Below are positions 44,205 through 56,760 of a stretch of 64,000 nt of DNA, one piece after another. The stretch comes from Zygnema circumcarinatum (Eukaryota > Streptophyta > Zygnematophyceae > Zygnematales > Zygnemataceae), in contig CM074808.1 in assembly GCA_037447605.1 (NCBI GenBank), positions 3,396,900 to 3,460,899 on the forward strand, written 5' to 3'. How positions within the stretch are numbered: position 1 is the stretch's first letter; every line of letters starts with the position of its first letter. Below the pieces are notes generated by a model that saw nothing but the letters and a program-made list of their open reading frames with translations, was not told where the DNA came from and did not search any database. The position numbers were made by a program, and so were the translations under genes.

Positions 44205-44660
44205 GAGGGTCGAGGGCGCTCATGCCCTCTCGGGCCCTGAAAGCGCCGCTGCCGCTGCTTGCTGCCTTGTGGAGGGAGCTGCTCTGCTCTGCAGCTGGAC
44301 TGAAGAAAGAGTGTGTTTCATTGTTTGTTTGTGCCTGTCGCTGCTCGGATCAGGGTTCGGTATGAAGCTTTTTCGCTGGATAGCTCGGTCTGGCTGGTCA
44401 GTAGGTCGGACCATGGTCACTAGGTCGGACCTGCCACTTCAATATACCGGGAACTCTGGCAAGTTGAAGGCGCAATATCTAATGTGCTGATTTGTGGGAC
44501 TCGGATGTAGGTGAGTGCAACATGTGTTACTTATCCAATGCTGCAGTCTTTCTCCCTTCCACCCAGTAGACAACTTTAGTCTAAAATTCAAAAAGAACAG
44601 CCCTTTCTTCTGTTATATCTTTTCCTTGTTTCCAATTACCCTGTTCACTTCATCTGGACA
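44205..44660 (-). repeat. inverted-duplicate segment, right copy
   Basis: Reverse-complement copy of 30420-30862. It contains a small duplication (GTCACTAGGTCGGACC against GTCAGTAGGTCGGACC) absent from the left copy. Confidence 0.9.
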
Positions 44661-44699
44661 TGGTGCAGCCATCTTTTCACCATCCTGACCTGAGCAAGG

Positions 44700-45215
44700 G
44701 GAGGAAATGTGACATTCTGCTCGACGACCAATTCCCCCCCGCATGCATTGCAATTAACACGGTCGAGATAACGCCGGCAACATCCCGGGTTTACTGAGGA
44801 CAGGCGTTTTAGGGCTAGCGCTCACTGTCCTTCCGGCACATAACCCTTTATTTTCCTTTTTTAAACAGCAAATCTAGGTAAGGCATAATACGACAGTTGG
44901 AACCAGCACATATAGCTGACCTACTCGGACAATAGTCGTATAAATGGGAGGCTTTGAAGAGATATCAGTCCATGATGATGAGCATTTGATTCGACTCCAA
45001 AGATGATGAACACACCATCCCTCTCCATGCACATGCATTGGTGCACACACAATGCGTACATACAGACGTGCACAATTCATGCACTGCATCATGTAAGCGA
45101 GTGGAGTGGAGTGGGGGGAGGGGGAGTGGAGGAGGGGGAGAAGGGAGAGGGAGTGGGAGAGAAATAGGGAGAGGGAAGGGTGGGGAGGGAGAGGGAGAGG
45201 GGATGGACGAGAGAG
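44700..45215. repeat. segmental duplication, copy B
   Basis: A degenerate direct repeat of 43640-44204: CAGGCGTTTTAGGGCTAGCG at 44803, ATAGCTGACCTACTCGGACA at 44910, ATTCATGCACTGCATCATGT at 45076, then a GA tract. It ends 120 bp before the eL27 stop codon. Confidence 0.8.
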
Positions 45216-45336
45216 GATCCCAGCGAGTCTCAGGTTACAAGGTATCACTTCCATTGAGGAAACACTCTCTGGGCATACATTGCACTGGTCAACGGCAGAG
45301 ACCGCGGGCGAGTAGAGCCCTATCCCCGTCATACAC

Positions 45337-48085
45337 TTAGAAGCGGAGCTTGGAGAAGAACCACCTGTTCTTGCCGGTCTTGAACCTCTCCTCAAGTATC
45401 TTCTTTGTTTCCTGCATCCACACTTGAAAAGAAAATCCCAAATAAAAAAGTGGACCTGCATATATTAAAACTGGCCAGCCGTAAGCAGGAACCTGTCTTC
45501 CACAAGACCTTACCAATGTCAAGACATCACCTCCAGGGGATGTTGCCAGGTAAAGTATAACGTGACTTTCCAGAATGAAACAGCGCGAGTTGGAATACTA
45601 TTACGATGTGGGCGATATGCTGGTAGATACTTTCTTCCCTTCTACTCCGAAGGAATCACTAACTACAGCCCATGCCAGAGAATCCGGAAAAATAAGTGAC
45701 AGGCATATCTAAAGGTACGATGTCCCGACTGAATACACAGTATTCGCTTCTGTAAACAGCTGCGAGATATGTCAGGAGATATTGTTACGTTGATACAGGC
45801 GTTTATTCTGTTGTCATCGTCACCAGGAATACACATTCAGACGCCAAGCTCGCTCTTACATTACGTATGTGCTATGATGTTTATCTGTTCTCGTGGGAAC
45901 TCTATCTCCATATAAAGTGCAGTCGTCTCAACTACCACTAGTGTCCATTCACAGATCAGATTCGAGATGTTACAGTGTCCTGACGGATGACGGTGTCCTG
46001 TCCATCCTGACTCTTCAACGGGCCATGCCAGAATCCATAAATTCTATAATGAACTGCAAGGTTCGGCTGCTAGTTCTTTTGGCATAAACGGAGTATTCTG
46101 GATATTCATCAAGGGCGGGATCACAAGCATTTCAGAGTACAGTTTAAAGGACGAAAATACCTTCCGAACTTCAATCTTCTTAGCTGCAGTCTCCAATTTC
46201 TCCACGGTGACGACGTTCTTCAAGTCAACGTCCAGCAGATACCTGCAGCATAGAATTTGGTCCAGCCTTTTCCTGGGTTCACTCATCATCCTCATTTCTG
46301 TCGCCCCATAACCGATCTCTAGGACGCCTTGAAATCAAGGACGCGAACGAGCTACTATCCCAGAACCACCCTGCATTCCTTTTCTCCTTACACCTCTGAA
46401 TGATGTGGTACTTATTATTGATCGCATTTTGTCGTCGTGAAGAAGAATTCTCGTACAAATTGCAATCTAATGGTACCAACCGGGAGCTTACTTGCACATG
46501 CTGAATGACGTACACGAGAACGCAAGACGAACTGGGGCATCCGCCTTTGTTTTTTAAAATTCAAGTGTGATGCTCGGACATGCAGCTTCTAACCAGAATT
46601 TGTTTCCAGTGACCAAGTTGTTAAGATGAAACCTTCCACTCGCCATATCCCTACCTTTACCAACGAATTAATAAATCTCGATTTCTCTCAACTGGTCAAG
46701 CACAACTCCTTGTTCCTTCTCCATCAAGTGCAGAATGTGAAGGTATCAGAAATGTGAAATCGGGAAATAGATTCAAAATAATCGACTTACCTCGTAGGCA
46801 TGATGTGGTTGTAGTTCACAACCTTGATGAAGGCCTTCAGACGCGACCTCTTCGCCAGCTGCTTCTCTGTCAACTTCTTTGTCACCTGATAAAAAGCAGG
46901 AAACAAAACCCCATTCCATGAGATGGATACACAACCAGGACCCCACCTGAGCAGAACCAGCATATGTTGTCTCTTTAAGCCACAATGAAGATGCAAGAAC
47001 CACCACATATTCACACAAACCATAGTCAGTCTGCTTGTAACAATCTCGGTAACCGAGGGGAAAAAACGTGCTGAGTTTTTGGAATCTGAAAGCTTCATGA
47101 CACTGGGGCGACAGCGTTGGTCAGTATTTAGTTTGAACTTTGTTCCTCTCTCCCACTGCCTTCTCGAACAAAACGAACTGGCGGCTTTGAGAGAGAGTAT
47201 CTCAAGAACCCAAAAATCTCTTACTCAAGCCAGGATGGAGGAAGTATGCGCTTGGGCTACTGTGGGTACCAACAGAGGTTTGAAACGAAGTCGCAAGTAG
47301 CGGTACAAAACCATTTACAAATTAAGAGCTGCTCACTGTACCATATGCCCTAAATTCGAAAAATGAACTAGTTCCAGAACTCAACCCACTAAGGAAACGC
47401 AAAAAAAGGTAGGGCTTCATTCCAGCATTCACTAACCAAAGGTAATGAAGCTAAACTAGGTTTCAGTGACTCTACATCCTTCGGGAGCACTCCATCTGAT
47501 TGCATGTCAGCCTAACAAATATCTATCGCTTAGGAAACTAAAAGATATTGAAACGCATGAACCCTAAGTCCTTGACCTAACGAGCCTCGAGTCCTTAACC
47601 TAATGTGGTTCTGTCTTCCCCCTCCAATAACTCGCATGCCAAAGGAAAAAACTATATGCTCCAACTTTGAACCGTATTTAAATCTTCAATATAGCCTAAA
47701 TACATGTCCGCGATCAAGCACAGCATAACCCTAAAGTCCACACATAAACTCAATTGCAAAATTATTCTCCGTTCAGCGTAGACCAAACCTTCCCGTCCTC
47801 CTCTCTTCAAACCCTAATCCACCTCCCTTCCTAATCCTGCCCAGCCTACCCCTCCGGCCCCGCTCCCAGCGCCTGCCCCACACCATAGAATACCCTAAAA
47901 AAATATCTCAGAATCCCATATGTCATTACCTTCCTGGGGTACTTCGCAATTCCTGCCACCAAGGCATGGCCGTACTGCCTTCCCGCCGTTCCATCGTCGA
48001 AGTTCTTCACAATGACGGCCTTCCTGCCTGCATAGCGGCCTTGCAGGAGCACCACCACCTTGTTGGGCTTCAAGAACTTGACCAT
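45337..48085 (-). CDS. RPL27: 60S ribosomal protein eL27
   Basis: A structural protein of the large cytosolic ribosomal subunit. Four exons close in phase: 48085-47930, 46885-46791, 46242-46161 and 45411-45337, encoding 135 residues, the length of plant eL27. The N-terminal KOW domain reads [20 protein letters not shown], followed by [54 protein letters not shown] and the C-terminus [15 protein letters not shown]. The first intron is over 1 kb. The leader begins with CT-rich sequence, as in many ribosomal-protein genes. Confidence 0.98.
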
Positions 48086-49083
48086 GGCTGCCGCCTGGGC
48101 CTCTTCTTACAGGGCGGCGCGGCAGCAGCAGGCGCAGGCGCAGAGAGAGAGAACGAGCAGGGGTAGGGCCTGGGCCTTACAAGGGCCCGGGCAGCGGAAA
48201 GGTTTCTCACTGCCCGGGCGAGGACGACAGGGCCAGGTCAGGAAATGAATTTAGGGTTTGGACGGCAAGGAGGTAATGGACGGCTGCGATTGGGTAACTG
48301 GTTCACAGGATGGCGATCTGAGCCGTCGAAGGCACGTGCGAAAGTTCAGGCAAATGGAAAAAAATGTATATTTCCGGAGAAATTTTGCCGAATCCATCTC
48401 TCGATTTGAGAGGTTTTGCTTCTGGAAGCCCTGAACCCTCCACTTACTGTACGGAAGAGGGCGAAGAACCGTACAGTACCATGGTACAGTACTGTACTGT
48501 ACTGTAGGGGCTGCACCGTACGGTTGAGGGTGTACGAATTGTACGGGAAGTGTTCGGCCTAACGACGGAGCCGATCCAACGGTTGGCCCAGTTTTCCAAT
48601 TGGCTTTTTGTGAGCTCTCAACATTCCAAGTACTGAACTACGCGTGCCTCAGACGGCATGCTCTTTTCAGATCACAGCATCAATATACATTGAAATTTAA
48701 TTTGAATACAATACAAGTTACAGAACATGCAGAAAAGCCAGCCTGAGCTTCAGCCCGAGCCTGCATTTTGCCGCCTCTCCCTCTACAGAAAGGGGACACA
48801 GTAAGCCTATTTGTACACCTCGGCGCTATCTTTCGCGCGTGAAATTTCCTAACGGAAGCCATAGAAGCTCCATGCCTTCCCGCCTTCGCAAAGGCAAGCT
48901 CCAACTCCATCCAAACTCCACACGAATTCCAAAGAACAATAAAGACTAGATGGATCTTCGACATCAATCACATCACCAGACCTCTCCCCCTTTCTCCTTA
49001 CAAGACTTGATGGACACATCATCCGCCAAGGGGCTGTCAATGGACGCATGTGTGGGTCCGTTGGTTGACCAGCTTGAGCCGGT
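48086..49083. other. intergenic upstream of eL27
   Basis: Promoter side of eL27 and 3' side of the CPBP gene. Notable for a GTAC cluster at 48450-48545 that includes the perfect palindrome GTACCATGGTAC and CAGTACTGTACTGTACTGTA. No coding pattern. Confidence 0.5.
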
Positions 49084-52000
49084 TCACGAGGAATCAGAGA
49101 CTCGTTCAGCCCCCTTCTCGCCGGTCTTCCCCAGCAGACCACGGCGCTTCTTGTTGCGGGCTCTCTCCCTCTCCTCCAGCCGCCGCACTCCATTCCCCAC
49201 AGTGCTCATGTAGTAAAGGCCGTGGGTCACCATTGGCGCCAACAGGTTGCCGGTCTGCTTCCATCCCAATAAACTGGTTAGTATAGCTTCCTGCTTAGCG
49301 AAGATCTGCATCCCCTGTAAACAGCTTCATTTTCCTCTCTCCTTGAGAAATCACTAGATTGATTCAATTCCTCATTCTCCTTCATAATTGAACACTTTTT
49401 CTAACCATTCAAGGACTTAAAAAGACATACCGCAAGCCACTCGAAGCCGAGGTACAGCGACAGAAGAGACTCCATCAGTGGTGAGTAGATCTTCTTCAAC
49501 TTCTGATGCTCGTGCCATGCTGTACACACGGCAGCCAAAAGTCCACCCCCTCCATTTTTACTTTCAGCAGAGTTCAGAACTACCCCAGACACATACCTTC
49601 AATACGGATTAAAACATCCAAATTTAAATACAAAAGAATCCAGGAGCTCTCAAAATCAGCACAGGATGGATGAGTCCAGACGCACAATTCATCTAGAAAA
49701 ATAGGAAGACGCAAATTTCTCAACCTGTCCCGAGGAAACAAGAGCAAAAACGTGTGTCATCCTAGCCTGATAGACGAGACTGTTCAAACCCCTCACCTTC
49801 GACTGACTTCCGCATCTCACGTGGGTTGCCTCTGGCCACCACCACCTTCGGATCTGTCCTTCCAAAGCAAACCTTTCAATGTCAGAGAAAACCATCCCAG
49901 CAGCCCATACAAAGTCAGCCAGAAAACCGCTTCTAACAAGCTCAAAAGCTGCAGTTTCCGCCTTTTTCCAGATTTCCTCCGGCTTCACAGAGTGCAGGTT
50001 TCCCCACAGGTTTCCAAGGCAGTACTTTAATTTGGGATGATATTCCGGCATTCACCTTTTGGAGTCGAGATGACATAGAACATGGAGCCTGTGATCGCTG
50101 CCGTCAAAACCGCCGCCATGGCTTGCGAGCAGGGCCCGAAGCTGGGCAATATTCCCGTCTGATGCCAATCACCCATTCCAGAAGCAGGCGAGCAACATAG
50201 AAGGTTGGGATTAGGTCCTGTCGACTCAGTACTAGCACAGGGTACTCACATCACTACCAAACTATATGTAATACCTCCAAAAGTAAAGTTTCCATTCCAC
50301 CCGTTTTCTTTCTACTCCATCCCTTTCCTTAGACTCACCAACGCAGCAATTCCGTAGGTAGTCTCATTCACGCCCCGACCGCTCATCTGCAGGGCGTGGG
50401 CCAGGCCTCCCTGCACGGCTGATCGGAAAAAGTACTCCTCCGCAACAGCGGCAGCGGTAACAATAAGGGAATACTGCATTCAAGAAGAGGACAACGTCTT
50501 GAGGATCACGTGATATTGAAAACAACAATTGCCATAGAAAACAACAGCAAAAGAAGCGTGGGCGCAGCTTTCACCAAATTTCACACCACAATATTACACC
50601 ACAATATTATCATCCGATTAGATTCATGCGACGTTTGAAGAACGAATTCGCGTGGCTGAATAGGAACTGATAGGGCATAGAGCAGCAGCTTACCTGCCAC
50701 CATGACATGCCCACAAAAAAGTCCGCCAACTCCTCATCCTCCGCATCCCTGATGGCCCTTGCAGGGGCCCAACTATCTACCACAGAGTCCTGAACATCCA
50801 TAAAGAAGAAAAGGCTAATCATTAGACCATGTTGTTCATCCGTCCCACACTTCTCTCACTGAGAGAGGTCGACAGGTAACAACCAATGCTAGGTGAGACT
50901 GCCTACAGAATAGGAAGTTATGCTACCTCACCTGATGCAAAACCAAGGAGCCAAAGATAGGGAGCAATGCATAAAGCAAGGCACTGTAGAAATCTTCCGC
51001 ATCGAGGCGAAAGCCTCCGCCGAACTCCACCCCTGCCGCATCACAGATGAACTTTCCAACAAGCGCCATTCCTCCATACATGGCTGCCACATATCATCGA
51101 AGACAAACCCAAAGTATTCAGAATATATAGTAAGCCACAAAATGGGTCAGATACACAACACTCAGGCTCCGTCAATCTACCCAACAAATGTCTACTTTCG
51201 TGTTCAAGCCCTTCATGGAGTTACGGTCCAAATGATAAGCACTTTTCTCACCCAAACTGTAGAGCAGTCTCACAGTGACGCTGAGCTGCCCTCCCACGCT
51301 CTGCGTCACGACAGTGATGTCAAATGGGCGGCTCTGGCGGGCGAGCTGTTCGGCTCCCCACTCTGATTGCTGCACCATCAAGACACAAATCCACGGCCGA
51401 CTTCAGGAGGGGAAGGGAGAGGGGTTACCAGCACGGATTCCTTGCAAAGCAAGAGAAACTCACCAGGTTGAAACTGCCGTTTCAACGAGCACATGAGAAT
51501 TTCTAGTGTTTGGGACAGACAGAGTGATGATCATGGACGAGACGAAACAATGAGGGAAAAAGAGACAGCACTTGACTACCAGGAAACATTCCAAGGACTG
51601 AGAAGCTCCAGATTCTCCGTGGGTATTGGAAAAGTGACAGGCGGTCATGTAGTCAGTCCATTGTGCAACCAGGGAGACAGATTATTGTATACCAGCAGGG
51701 CGGGAAAGGTGATGTAATCATTTATATCATGAGCAGCCAGACAGGTAACCTCTCAACGCATGTGGGACTAAGAAATCGAGTAACATCCGGTAGGTGCTAC
51801 AGTTCTGCAACAAAAGCATACATGGACGCCAAAGTCCTTCTTAAGAACTATTAGCAAACATGTGGACCATTATTTCTTGCAAATTGATCACCACGTTAGG
51901 GAAACAAAACTAGAGTTTGCGATCCGCCCTCAGGGCGTAAGAGACAAACAAGATAGAATTAAACATACTCCAGGATCCAGACATAGATCCGTAATGGGAC

Positions 52001-53283
52001 AAGTGATGCGGACTCTGCATGGCCATAATATGTAACAACGCGGATCCTACAATCAGGCGAAGAGGGGCTAGGTCTGTGAAAAAATATGGTGAAGTGACAA
52101 CAGACGCGAAGATGGCTGGTAAACGATTCATCTCTGAATGATACTGGGTCAATTCTCAACACATCCGCAGCATCCAGGCCAAAAGCTTGTCGCTGTATCT
52201 GTTATACCATCTAGAGAGAAAGCCAGTTCACTAAAAGGAAATATCAGATGAAAACAAAGGAAAATGGACTTGCATTGAAATTTCGAACGACCGTGCGATT
52301 GAAACATTCACTTGGCAAAAAGAAGAAAAACGATGCATGTGGTGAATATGGACGAACGGGGGAAGTTTGCTTTGGAGGGTCCAAAAAGAAAGGAAAGAGC
52401 CACTTCACAAAGATCTTATACCCGTGAGATTTCCGAGTTGGAATGAGTAAAAGTTACGCAATTTCTCGGAGAATACATCACCATTCGTGCAAATGTATGA
52501 AGATAGGTGCTTCGAAGCTTGGTAGGTACCTGTAGAACTAAAACCAAAGAATCTGCAGATTCTCTAAGCAAATAGTCTCCTCATCGACGACAGACGTTCA
52601 CTTTCGACAATCTCATCGCACTCCCGCCCCTTATGCCACCTTCAAATTATCATCGGCTATTCCAGCACTCCATGGCAGGCCTGCTGGTGGCATAAAAAAC
52701 CGTATCACACCATAAAGCAGCCGCAGTGCGGACGTACCTCGAGGAGACTTTGCTGCCTGTGAAGAAGCTGCTTCGACACTTTCTTATTCTCACTCCCCCC
52801 TCCTCCCGCTCCACCGTCTCCTCTGTCTCCATCCCCGCCTGCTGCTTTCACTGCCATCCGCATACCGCTCTGGTCCTGCCTTCCGCCTGACAACACGTGG
52901 CTCCTCTCACCTCCCCACCCCTCTCCTCTCAGTCTACAGCTACTCGCTCCTGTACATGTAAACTTTTCAGCTTCCACACATCGAGTCCTCCTTGCTGTAA
53001 ACTGAAAGGCGTCTACACAACAAGTCGAGGTTTGGTCTTCCCGGATGAGCACACTGCCACCAACTGAGCGATCTTCTGGCCTCCAAACGCTTTGCTGCGT
53101 GGAGAAAAACGCGTATTGATTCATGTTTGAAGGACATGCCAAAGACACTCCCGCATCCGCACGGAAAAGATGCCCCGAAAATGCTCGGCTGGCACTTGTT
53201 CCGCTCCGGGCCGTCGCACTCGCCATGCTTCTCAGTCGCTCAGCAATATCTCTAAACTCCACTGCAATCTCCCTGCCTCCCAA
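49084..53283 (-). CDS. CPBP/CAAX-type intramembrane protease family protein, plastid-like (middle exons unresolved)
   Basis: Resolved exons, all in phase: 51369-51252, 51083-50932, 50789-50694, 50473-50339, 50158-50056, 49853-49797, 49519-49431 and 49305-49084 (stop). A first exon is likely at 53283-52739 (Met at 53283 or 53229) with a Ser/Arg-rich transit-peptide-like start. 51370-52738 holds one or more exons I could not place. The CPBP signature is AVAEEYFFRSAVQGGLAHAL (Glu-Glu-x3-Arg) and TGNLLAPMVTHGLYY, the conserved C-terminal His motif. Between them, ITGSMFYVISTPKDPKVVVA and KIYSPLMESLLSLYLGFEWL match the plant branch of the family as I recall it (At5g60750-like). The usual FxxxH motif is not obvious. 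Protease activity is inferred from family only. Confidence 0.85.
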
Positions 53284-55441
53284 AACTTACAATCACACTC
53301 GCAGCCTGCAGCACCTGCCCTTCTCTCTCCCAAAAGCGTTGCTAAACTAACACGAAGCGTACTAAAGCAGCTCCCTCCTCGATTCCTGAACACTCGCAGG
53401 CCGCAAAACCTGCTACTGCTGAGCAGAAGGAGCAAGCAGGCGCCGAGCAGCTGACCAAATTAGTAATCAGTGATCCTCCAAGCCCACAAGCAGGCCGCCC
53501 GCCCTCTTCGACCTCCAATGGTGCTCAAAGCGACGGAGGAGGAGAAAGAGAATCTGTATCTCTCTCCTGAAAGCATTTCCTCGATGAAGGCCCAAGGGAA
53601 CGCATGGACCAATCAAAGCTCTCCACGTAGGACAGTTTGCCTACGTGGCAGACACCGATTGGTCAATGTCAGGGTACGTTATACTGCAAGGCCTCCCCAG
53701 AGCCATGCGACCATCCATCCATCCAAGACCGCTACAAAAATTCCTTGCGCGTCAATTTCCATAAAAACAAAAAACATTGCTGTCGTTAGCGTGGAGCATC
53801 TCATAAATATATTACAAAAATATTCCCTCTGGAGATGGTGAAAAATACTTCAAGCCAATCAGAAACGTTTGCTGCCCGAATTTTAGACATTCCGTTCCGT
53901 GCCAAGAAAAACGGCCGCGAATTACAGAGCGAGGGTCCAGCGAGGCAGGAGTTTTGGATAGAGTGGTCCACGTGGCCTTTCCTCATTGGAGATACGGATT
54001 TCCCGCCAGCTGGACCTGCGGCGCCGTGTGAACGCCCCCTCCCAGAGCGCGGGAGGACGCGCCCTCTCCCTGCCACGCTGGCACCCGGCGGGCAACCCGA
54101 GGCCGGCCCGGGCGGCGAAAAACGACAATCGGGCAATCGCCCCGCGGGATAGCGGGGATCCGGCGGAGCCGCGGGGCGCCACGTGGCGAGTGGAGGCGCG
54201 CTGGAAGGCCGCTTTAGGACGGACAGGGAAGGGGGGACAGGGGGGTCACGTGACCCGGGTCATGCCCTTATGGCCCATTCTCATGACCCAGGGGGTCAGT
54301 CGTGACCAACATGGACCATTGGGTGGCTTTAGGATTTGCAGCATTGCATGGTAGTTAGTGGTTAACCAAAAAGTCGATTCCTGGTTTATAGTTTGCATTG
54401 TTTCTGTGGCGTAACTCAACAAGTTTTTCGTTATGTTTGGAGATTTTCCGCTTTTGGTACTTGGTTCTCGTTCAATTTACAGTAATTCGTAGTTTTAGGC
54501 CCACGCCAGAATGAGTTTTGCAAAGAGGGCGATTGGTGACAAAAACTTAGATTTTTCGTGAAGGATTGACAGTTTTGGTAGCTGCAAATTCATTTCTGAT
54601 TTTGTTTTTGGCTTCACCAATTCACCCTATCCAAACTTTGCGGCGAAGTACAGATCGTTCAACATAATTCAAAGCTGAGGGGCCACCTCTGAAGACTCTC
54701 CTTTGCGAACTATCGTCGCTCATCTTCCCATGACGACAGGTCGCTTCACAAAATATGTGCATAGAGCGCACACTGATTGGAAGGTACGCACCTACAGATT
54801 GAAGGCCCAAGCAGGCTTGCCAGAGTTGTGATTGCGAAGATCGGCTAGTAAACGACCCTCAATCTGCATACACCGTCCGGTTCGCAAACAGAATCTGCAT
54901 ATGTATGTGAAGTGAGAATGGTCATCTCCGGGCGTGACCACGGATCGTAACCTTGTAACCTCCCACCTGCAAGTGCTGAGAGTATGACGGAACTAAGTCT
55001 TCACGTTTCCGAGATGTATCGAGCGGACTGGACGCGCTCATCGACCATCTAATACTGCAGGTGGCTTGAGGCAAAGCTAGGGGCACTGTCCCAACTTTGT
55101 TCATACTCAGCATCAGGTGCTCTGAATCAAATTACCAAGCAGCAAACAATGCACCAGAGTTCCCACAGCAGCAAAGCGTCTATCCTGCTAGAGGGAGCAT
55201 ACGGCAGCAAGGGACAGACGCAAGAGAGGCAATTTAATGTTTCGTTGACAACATTTAGCACAAAGTCGGACAATCAACCATAGTCCGAACAATTGCTCGG
55301 CATACGGGAACACATCCAGCTGATGCCTGGGAACCAGTCATTTGGATTAATATCTTCAATGTACAAGTATGTCGCGCAGAATTAACAAAATTGACACCTA
55401 ATTACAGGCTAACGATAAAACTGCGAGCGCATTCCTTAAAT
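53284..55441. other. intergenic with a dyad element and G-boxes
   Basis: Holds the symmetric dyad at 53607-53664, an exact GCCACGTGGC at 54178-54187, GTCACGTGACCCGGGTCATG near 54245, and AT-rich sequence to the end of LHCII gene 5. No gene is supported. Confidence 0.45.
53607..53664. promoter_or_regulatory. 58-bp symmetric dyad of CCAAT and ACGT boxes
   Basis: Outer arms GACCAATC (53607-53614) and GATTGGTC (53657-53664) and inner arms CCACGTAGG (53623-53631) and CCTACGTGG (53640-53648) share exactly the same centre (53635.5). It lies about 320-380 bp upstream of the CPBP-protease start codon. CCAAT binds NF-Y; ACGT cores bind bZIP/bHLH factors. Confidence 0.75.
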
Positions 55442-56512
55442 CTACTGACCGGGGGTGAAGGCGGTGGCGTATGCCCAGGCGTTGTTGACAGCGGGGTCAG
55501 CAAGGTGGTCGGACAAGTTCTGGAGGGGAGACTTTCCGGTGACGATGGCCTGCACGAAGAAGCCGAACATGGAGAACATGGCGAGGCGTCCGTTCTTGAT
55601 CTCCTTCACCTTCAACTCGGCGAAGGTCTCGGGGTCGTCAGCCAGACCCAGGGGGTCGAAGCTGCCGCCGGGGTACAGGGGGTCGGTCACCTCTCCCAGG
55701 GGACCGCCGGAGACACGGTAGCCCTCAATGGCTCCCATGAGCAGCACCTGCGTTCCGAGGATGGCGAGGATGCTCTGCGCGTGGATGAGGCTGGGGTTGC
55801 CGAGGTAGTCCAGGCCGCCGTCAGCGAAGATCTGGGCACCGGCCTTGAACCACACGGCCTCGCCGAACTTCACACCGCTGTTGGCAAGGAGCTCGGGGAA
55901 CAGGCAGCCGAGGGCTCCCAACATGGCCCAGCGAGCGTGGATGACCTGCGTCCGAAAAGCGTTTGACCGTTAGTGAGTTTTAACCGCCATAATGCAGAGT
56001 CTGCAAAGGCTTTGCATTCAGGACTACGCCCTAGACCGTTATGATCCAAAAAATGCACATTACAAAAAGATTCATGTTCATTGACCAAGGCACTGACAAG
56101 CTGCAGGTCAGCCAATCTCTGAAGAAACCCGAGGCAGGCGTACAAATGCAAAGTTACAAACATACTTCATGCTCCAAGCCACTTGTGTCACCAGTCAGGA
56201 CAGCAAGCTCTCGCAACGCACCTCAAGCTCGCGGTTCTTGGCGAAGCTCTCGGGGTCAGCGGAGAGGCCGGCGGTGTCCCAGCCGTAGTCTCCGGGGTAC
56301 TCGCCGGTGAGGTATGAGGGGGTGGCGGCGGAGAAGGGGCCCAGGAACTTGGGGCGGTCAGGGCCGTACCAGATGGACTCGGAGGCCTGGACCTTGGTGC
56401 GGCGCATGGTGACACGCGCCTCGCTGCTGCCGACCTGGCGGGCAAGCTCGGCGGTCTGCCCGACGAAAGTGGAGGCGGCGGTCATTGCGGGGGCGGCGAC
56501 GAGGGCGGCCAT
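55442..56512 (-). CDS. LHCB: LHCII chlorophyll a/b-binding protein, gene 5 (one intron)
   Basis: Exon 1 is 56512-56222 and exon 2 is 55945-55442, with a 276-bp intron at the same ELE/VIHARW site, giving 264 residues. N-terminal [20 protein letters not shown] is the phosphorylatable Lhcb1/2-like form. It has [10 protein letters not shown] as in gene 4 and an intron homologous to that of gene 4. It lies 26 kb from the main cluster, across the copia array and several unrelated genes. Confidence 0.97.
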
Positions 56513-56760
56513 GGCTGCTGCTGCTTAAAGCTCTTGGAAAAAGATTGGAAGCTGAGAGAGTTGCTTGCAGGGTGCTCTTGCACTGCGTTGCAGTGCGCTA
56601 TTTACATTTCAGGGAGCGGATTGGACAGGCGCATGGCGCCCGGCCCCTATCTGGAATGGCGGCCGCTGATTGGCTGGGCTAATTTTGGTCGCCGCTTTGG
56701 CAGCCACGTGGCAATAATTACGCTTACGTGGCAGGCCGGTTGGAGGCTGACCCGTTGGAG
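56513..56760 (-). promoter_or_regulatory. LHCII gene 5 promoter
   Basis: A minus-strand TATA-like GTAAATAG (complement of 56598-56605) is about 90 bp before the start. An exact GCCACGTGGC is at 56703-56712 with a second ACGTGGC at about 56727, and ATTGG (CCAAT on minus) lies near 56669. Confidence 0.65.
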
